Source: Sciurus carolinensis
Lineage: Eukaryota > Chordata > Mammalia > Rodentia > Sciuridae
DNA: 64,000 nt
Direction: 5' to 3'
NCBI RefSeq assembly: GCF_902686445.1
Contig: NW_025920104.1
Location: forward strand, 6,944,001 to 7,008,000
The notes beneath the pieces were generated by a model. That model searched no databases. It was not told the origin of the DNA and was given only the letters and a program-made list of their open reading frames with translations. Both the position numbers and the translations under genes were made by a program. This document shows, one piece after another, positions 60,201-64,000 of the stretch; the stretch's first letter is position 1; every line of letters starts with the position of its first letter.

Positions 60201-63200
60201 CTCTGTGTCATTTCTCTGGGTCCTGGCTCTGTTCTCTGTTCTCTGTGTTCTGCACTTCTCTCTCAGGGCACTGGTAATGGTCTCTGTCTCTGTTTTCTGT
60301 ACTCTGTACTGTGAGACTGACATGTGGGCTCTGTGTTCTGCTTCTGTACTCTGGATCTGTGCTCTGGGATATGTGCCCTGGGCTCTGTGCTCTGGGCTCT
60401 GGGATGTGGGCTCTGTGCTATGGTCTCTGGTCTTTGAGCTCTGTGCTCTGTGCTCTGTCTCTGAGTTCTGCTCTATGGGCTCTGACCTCTCTGCTCTAGT
60501 CTCTGTATTGTAGTCTCTGTGCTCTGGACTCTATGTGCTGTCTCTGTGCTTTGCACTGTGTGCTCTGGGCAATGGCTCTTCTCTGTGCTCTGGACTCTGG
60601 GCTCTGGGCACTGTATTCTGTGCTCTTGGCTCTGTGCTGTGAACTCAGTGCTCTGGATCTGTATGCTGTGCTCTGTGTTCTGCCCTCTGTGATCTGTTCT
60701 CTGTGTGCTGTGCTCTGTGCTCTGCACACTGCTCTGTGCAATGGTTCTGTGCTCTGTGTTCTGGGCTCTGGGCTCTGTGCTGTAGTCTCTGTGCTCTGTG
60801 CTCTGCTATCAGACCAGGATCCCAGAGCCAGAGACCAGAGCGCAGAGTGCAGAGTGCAGAGAAAGGAGCACAGAGCACAGAGACAGAGCACAGTGTACAG
60901 AGCACGGGGCACAGACCACAGAGTCTAGACGTAGAGTCAGAGACAGTGGCCAGAACCAGAGCCCACAGTACAGAACCCAGAACAAAGATTGTGAAGCACA
61001 GAGCCAGAGCACAGAGCACAGAGCACAAGGCACAGAGCACAGAGCACAGAAAACAGAGCAGGAGCCCAGAGCCAGAGCACAGAGATGAGAGCACAGAGCA
61101 CAGAGGTGAAAGCCCAGACCAAGAGTACAAGCCGGAGTACAGATACAGAGTACAGAACACAGAGCACAGTGACCAGTGACCACAGCAGAGAACCCAGTGC
61201 CTCAGAGTACAGAACACAGAGCACAGTGACCATGACCACAGCAGAGAACCCAGTGCCTACAGCCTATAGCACAAAGCCATGAGTACAGAGTGAGAGCCCA
61301 GAGTCCAGAACACAGAATACAGTGCACAGAGAACAGAGTACAGAGCAGGTTGACCAGAACCAGAGCACAGGGCACAGTGCCTACAGCCCAGAGCACAGAG
61401 CCCAGAGCACAGAGTGCAGAGCCCAGAGCACAGAGTGCAGAGCACAATGAACAGAGCACAGAGCCCAGAGCACACAGCACAGAGCAAAGAGCACAGACAC
61501 AGAGTTCAGAGCACAGACCCAAGGTACAGAGACAGAACATAGGTCCCAGAGCCTAGAATACAGAGGATAGAGCACAGAAAATAGAGACCATTGCACACAG
61601 CACAGAGCCCAGTGATCAGACAAATTGTAGAGAGACAGAACACAGAGACCAGAGCCCAGAACTGAGAGCACAGAGCACAGAAACCACAACACAGACCCTA
61701 GAGCACAGAGCACAGAGCACAGAGCCAGAACACAGAGTGCAGAGCACAGAGCACAGAGCTCAGGGTTTAGAGTCAGAGCCTAGAACACAGAACACAGAGC
61801 TGAGAGCTCCCACCCAGGGTACAGAGCCACAGTACAGAGATAGAGCACAGAGCACAGTGAACAGAGACCAGAGAACAGAGAACAGAGCAGAGTGCCCAGA
61901 GGCCAGAACACAGCCCAGAGAACAGAGTGTAGAGCAAAGATATCAGAACACAAAGCCCATAACACAGATCACAGAGTACACAGCACAGAGCCCAGGGTGC
62001 AGGGAATAGAACAACAAACCCAGAAACCAGAGTACAGAGCCCAGAGTACAGAGCTCAGAGCTCAGGCTCTCTCCAAATACTCTGGGTCTGGGCTCTGAAC
62101 TGTTTCTCTGTTCTCAGGGTCCTGGCTCTGTGCTCTGTGCTCTATGCTCTGCATTCTGTGCTCTGGGTTCTTGTTGTGGGCACCTGCTCTATTTTCTATG
62201 CTCTGTGCTATGTACTCTGTGCTCTGGGGTCTGGGAACTGTGCTCTGTGCTCGAGTGCTGATCATCATGCTCTGTGCTCAGGGCTCTGGACTCTGCTCTG
62301 AGGTCTGTGCTCTGTGCTCTGTGCTCTGCACTCAGTGCTGTGGGCACTGTGCTCTGTGCTCTGTCTGTGTACACTTGCTCTGTATTCTGTGCTCTGTGCT
62401 CTGGTCTCTGTGCTGTAGTTCCACACTCTGTGCTCTGGCCCTGTTCTCTGTACACTGTGCTCTGGGCTCTGGCTCTAGGCTCTCTCTCAATACTCTGGGT
62501 CTGGTCTCTGAACTCTGTCTCTGTTGTCTGGGTCTGACTCTGAACTCTCTGCTCTGTGCCCTGCACTCTGCACTCTGGGCTCTGGCTCTGGACACCTACT
62601 CTGACTTTTGCACTCTGTGCTCTGTGCTCTTTGTTCTGCACTCTGTGCTCTGAGCACTGTCTCTGGGCTCCTGCTCTGAGACTGGAGCTCAAAACATAGA
62701 GCCCGGAGTCCAGTGCCCAAAGCATAGTTCCAGAATACATAGATCAGAAAGCCCACATCTCATGCTCACAGCACAGAGCACAGTGAACAGAGAAAGAGCC
62801 CAGGTTCAGTGCCCAGAGTGTGGAGTGCACAACACAGAGCACAGAGCACAGAGCCAGGACCCAGAAAACAGAGACAGAGTTCAGAGCCCAATCCCAGAGT
62901 ACTGAGACAGGGCCTATATCCAGAGCCCAGAGCACACAGCCCAGAACTCAGAGCACAGAGCACAGAGTCCACAGCAGAGAATGCATAACACAGAGCACGG
63001 AGCACAGAGTGCAGAACACAGAGACCAGAGCACAGAGCACAGAGCACAGAGTCAAAGCCAGATTACAGAGGGAGAGCACAGAGCACAGAGGGAAGTGCAC
63101 AGAGCACGGAGACCTCATCCCAGAGCACAGAGCTGAGAGCACAGACCCAGGATACAGTGCCACAGTAGAGAGACAGAGCACAACACCCAGAGCACGTACA
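54238..63200. repeat. 9-kb degenerate heptamer array with alternating strand
   Basis: The unit is 7 bp, AGCACAG (variants AGCCCAG, AGACCAG, AGCCAG) on one strand and its complement CTCTGTG/CTCTGGG read as the other orientation. Seven blocks alternate: plus-type 54238-55490, minus-type 55494-57155, plus 57157-59550, minus 59552-60810, plus 60812-62068, minus 62070-62678, plus 62680-63200. Because three heptamers equal 21 bp (seven codons), all frames give long ALCSVLC- or EHRAQST-like ORFs, up to 264 codons (59374-60168). These are not genes. Copies are heavily diverged, so the array is not a fresh expansion. Confidence 0.93.
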
Positions 63201-63208
63201 CCTCAGAT

Positions 63209-63450
63209 TGTCATGAAGCAACTTCTTCTTTATTCAGATCCCCAAAACAACAACAACAACCCCCCAAAAGCAGTCTCACCCTCAATATATAAGCAGTCTC
63301 ATGCACAAGCAATTTTAATCAGATATGTCCACCCAATCCTGTTAAAGGTCAAGCTTTCACGAGCTCAGGCATACATGTAGCCAATTGTAACAGCTTCCTG
63401 TTTTTCTCCAGGCATACCAAGCATGCCCTTTGGCTCCCTGCCAGTCCACA
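63209..63450 (-). repeat. Partial 3' LTR of a betaretrovirus-like (class II) ERV
   Basis: On the minus strand it starts TGTGGACTGG directly after a polypurine tract. It continues past a TATA-like 'tatatatt' area to an AATAAA signal (63234-63229), and ends about 20 bp later against the heptamer array. U5 seems to be missing, so the LTR is probably truncated, although TGTCA at its left edge could be a real end. Confidence 0.7.
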
Positions 63451-63463
63451 TCTCCCCCTGTTT
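63451..63463 (-). other. Polypurine tract of the class II ERV
   Basis: AAACAGGGGGAGA on the minus strand, immediately before the LTR start TG. Confidence 0.8.
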
Positions 63464-64000
63464 GTTTATAAAAAGACCATGCCTGTCTTAGGTTGTCCAT
63501 GACAGAGCAACATACTTACCCATCATCGGAAAATGAAGCTTATATCTTCATTCCCTGTCTCAGGTTGGTATGAGCTCTTCACGAATCTTACCTGTCTCTG
63601 ACTACTGTTCTAGCATAGCCAAACTTGGGGGGAGGTTCCCACATAAACTGCTAAGTCGTAGGAGCCATTTGGGAAGGGTGCTAAATCAGCAGAAAAGGGT
63701 ACAGTAGGTAACCCTAATGTGGAATTAGTGGTAAGAATAAGAGGATATAGGTTGGAAGAGTTAGTAAGGGACAAAGGGCAAGGCCATGCCTTTACTATCC
63801 CCCATAGGTAATGCAGGGCTCCTCCATTAACATGGTGAGGGATCATCAACAACAGCAGTTGGAGGAACTTCCACAACTTCTTGTTGTTCTTGGTTTTCTA
63901 TTGAGGAAGCCTTGACCAATCTTTCAGGCACCCAAATTGGTGATTGTGTGTCCTGTGGGAAAACACAAACAGATCCTTGGGTCCAGATTAATTCCAGATC
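63464..64000 (-). mobile_element. Class II ERV fragment: integrase end and env start, runs off the window
   Basis: At the right edge the minus-strand frame resembles the C-terminal end of a betaretroviral integrase ('PIWVPERLV' at about 63.93 kb). In another frame an ORF of 88 codons (63876-63610) looks like the leader and start of an envelope surface protein, with an N-terminal hydrophobic run. Only about 150 bp separate that ORF from the polypurine tract, so most of env is deleted. No functional product is expected. Confidence 0.65.

Noticed and set aside
54429..62756. Many ORFs of 60-264 codons in the heptamer array, with repeats like ALCSVLC or EHRAQST
   Set aside because: Three 7-bp units make 21 bp, so any frame without a stop stays open. 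All frames and both strands show it, and copies differ by random substitutions. This is a repeat artefact.
54238..63200. CRISPR array or immunoglobulin switch-like region
   Set aside because: There are no constant repeats separated by unique spacers. The unit is CAGAG-type rather than the GAGCT/GGGGT of switch regions, and the genome is mammalian.
62820..63380. 186-codon plus ORF joining the array to the LTR
   Set aside because: It is a chance read-through from repeat sequence into the antisense LTR.

Overview
This is a eukaryotic, mammalian window, with no bacterial-style coding anywhere. Short ID-type SINEs, dimeric B1-plus-ID SINEs, an L1 of rodent type and gamma- and betaretrovirus-like endogenous retroviruses (ERVs) point to a rodent. 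The form of the SINEs suggests a squirrel (Sciuridae); that is a judgement from pattern, not from a database search.

Layout. 1-13 kb is intronic or intergenic DNA with scattered SINEs and a TG-rich low-complexity block (5.05-5.96 kb). From 13.15 to about 46 kb the plus strand carries at least six exons of a GAB-family docking protein, closest to GAB2/GAB4 and probably GAB4. Exon phases chain correctly from exon to exon, but stops and frameshifts show an unprocessed, decaying gene. Its intron of about 22.6 kb between 19.1 and 41.66 kb has been filled by mobile elements. These are a gammaretrovirus-like ERV on the minus strand (23.5-31.9 kb) with paired LTRs, a proline-tRNA primer-binding site and a nested solo LTR, and a full-length L1 on the minus strand (32.85-40.46 kb) with intact ORF1, frameshifted ORF2 and a probable 970-bp 3' transduction. 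An older L1 fragment with a 5' inversion lies at 13.85-15.9 kb and contains another solo LTR.

On the minus strand at 47.2-48.3 kb are one or two exons resembling ANHX (anomalous homeobox), facing the GAB gene tail to tail. The homeodomain recognition helix has lost its invariant asparagine. 48.3-54.2 kb has no clear gene, apart from a segment that is a diverged duplicate of one near 6.1 kb.

54.24-63.2 kb is a 9-kb array built from a degenerate 7-bp unit (AGCACAG on one strand, CTCTGTG on the other). It switches strand six times in a higher-order pattern; all long ORFs there are by-products of the repeat. The array ends against the 3' LTR of a betaretrovirus-like ERV (minus strand) that runs off the right edge.

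No intact cellular protein-coding gene can be supported. The most unusual structures are the strand-switching heptamer array, the L1 with its transduced flank, and the neighbouring remnants of GAB4-like and ANHX-like genes.
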